DNA of 7,381 bases from Bacteroidales bacterium (GTDB lineage Bacteria; Bacteroidota; Bacteroidia; Bacteroidales; VadinHA17), in assembly GCA_029935275.1 (NCBI GenBank), contig JAOZKQ010000100.1, positions 1 through 7,381 of the forward strand. Reading direction: 5' to 3'. A model generated the notes under the pieces. It had not been told where the DNA came from. It ran no database searches and saw nothing but the letters and a program-made list of their open reading frames with translations. This document shows positions 7,130 through 7,381 of the stretch, one piece after another. Position numbers and translations under genes: made by a program. How positions within the stretch are numbered: the stretch's first letter is position 1; every line of letters begins with the position of its first letter.

Positions 7130-7162
7130 CAAATTTAAATAATTTACCGGAGTTTCCCTAAA
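7130..7162 (-). promoter_or_regulatory. Candidate promoter of the minus-strand exported protein
   Basis: Read on the minus strand, TAAATTTG (7137-7130) matches the Bacteroidota -7 element TAnnTTTG exactly. A near-consensus TTTA (7162-7159) lies 21 nt upstream in the place of the -33 TTTG. The -7 element is 35 nt from the start codon at 7094. This is the best promoter match in the window and supports both the strand and the start of that gene. Confidence 0.47.
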
Positions 7163-7176
7163 GAAGTGTTGAGTAT

Positions 7177-7197
7177 TGAGGATCACTTAGAATAGTT
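7177..7197. repeat. Imperfect direct repeat, copy 1
   Basis: TTAGAATAGTT at 7187-7197 recurs exactly at 7358-7368. The match extends left with small gaps: TGAG-g-ATCA-c precedes it here and TGAG-aa-ATCA precedes the other copy. The two copies, 171 nt apart, flank a minimal signal-peptide ORF and a hairpin. Confidence 0.4.
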
Positions 7198-7253
7198 GTG
7201 GATTTAAGTCTTTATATTCTTTCGTAACGGAATTGGTTATGATTTTTTTATTA

Positions 7254-7361
7254 ATGAATAGTATGATGAAGAGAGCTTTATTTGTTTTGATCAGCTTATC
7301 TTTACTGGCTGAAGGCCAGAGAGATCATAGCACAGGGCAGCGCCCTGTGAGAAATCATTAG
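7254..7361 (+). CDS. 35-aa ORF that is essentially a signal peptide; probably a gene remnant
   Basis: The frame starts MNSMMKRALFVLISLSLLAE, followed by GQRDHSTGQRPVRNH and a TAG at 7359-7361. Basic residues, a hydrophobic core and an AEGQ cleavage-like site are those of a Sec signal peptide. However, only about 15 polar residues follow, and these span a strong hairpin. The frame closes exactly where the second direct-repeat copy begins. It may be the 5' stub of a secreted-protein gene cut short by the hairpin or repeat, or a true micropeptide. ATGs at 7263 and 7266 are alternative starts and give a more usual signal peptide. No convincing promoter was found. Confidence 0.33.
   Translation: MNSMMKRALFVLISLSLLAEGQRDHSTGQRPVRNH
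7331..7349. repeat. Strong GC-rich hairpin (REP-like palindrome)
   Basis: CACAGGGC (7331-7338) and GCCCTGTG (7342-7349) form a perfect 8-bp stem with the 3-nt loop AGC. It stands out in otherwise AT-rich DNA and lies inside the tiny ORF. No T-run follows on either strand, so it is not a canonical intrinsic terminator. It could be a REP-type dispersed palindrome or a transcript-end structure. Only one copy is in the window. Confidence 0.6.
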
Positions 7362-7368
7362 AATAGTT
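7348..7368. repeat. Imperfect direct repeat, copy 2
   Basis: This is the second copy of the element at 7177-7197. TTAGAATAGTT at 7358-7368 is identical, preceded by TGAG-aa-ATCA. It contains the stop codon of the 35-aa ORF and starts at the last bases of the hairpin. ATTTA follows both copies after a short unequal spacer. Confidence 0.4.
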
Positions 7369-7381
7369 CATTTACACCCTG

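Overview
The window is AT-rich and dense with genes. It very likely comes from a Bacteroidota chromosome, probably a free-living or environmental Bacteroidales/Marinilabiliales-like lineage. The support is a short Bacteroidota-type pabB followed by an overlapping pabC, candidate promoters resembling the Bacteroidota TTTG/TAnnTTTG pattern, no clear Shine-Dalgarno sequences, and an edge protein that resembles the C-terminal part of Bacteroidota secreted PNGase-like proteins. The assignment rests on recognised sequence style; no database search was possible.

Layout, left to right. (1) 1-651, +: the 3' end of a large gene that begins outside the window, with a C-terminal region like that of secreted peptide-N-glycosidase F-type proteins. 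(2) 739-2302, +: a two-gene folate unit, pabB (aminodeoxychorismate synthase component I) and pabC (aminodeoxychorismate lyase), overlapping by 17 nt; together with a glutamine amidotransferase encoded elsewhere they would turn chorismate into p-aminobenzoate. (3) 2517-4529, +: a membrane-anchored protein with three N-terminal membrane helices, a TolB-N/FlgO-like domain and a long TPR array. (4) 4663-6672, +: a small protein with five consecutive cysteines, followed 84 nt later by a cobalamin-binding-type radical SAM enzyme. (5) 6705-7094, -: a convergent small exported protein of unknown function. (6) 7095-7381: an intergenic zone with a plausible promoter for the minus-strand gene, a tiny ORF that is little more than a signal peptide, a strong GC-rich hairpin and an imperfect direct repeat flanking both.

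The best candidate for an undescribed system is part 4. A short, soluble, acidic-headed protein with a CCCCC block and a repeated H-[D/N]-Y-I-M motif sits directly upstream of a B12-type radical SAM enzyme with a family-specific helical tail. This is the arrangement expected of a peptide or protein substrate and its modifying enzyme. The substrate relationship is an inference: no transporter, peptidase or recognisable RiPP recognition element lies in the window, and the Cys block is in the middle of the protein instead of at its C-terminus. A 7-bp perfect palindrome lies between the two genes and could be an operator or RNA hairpin.
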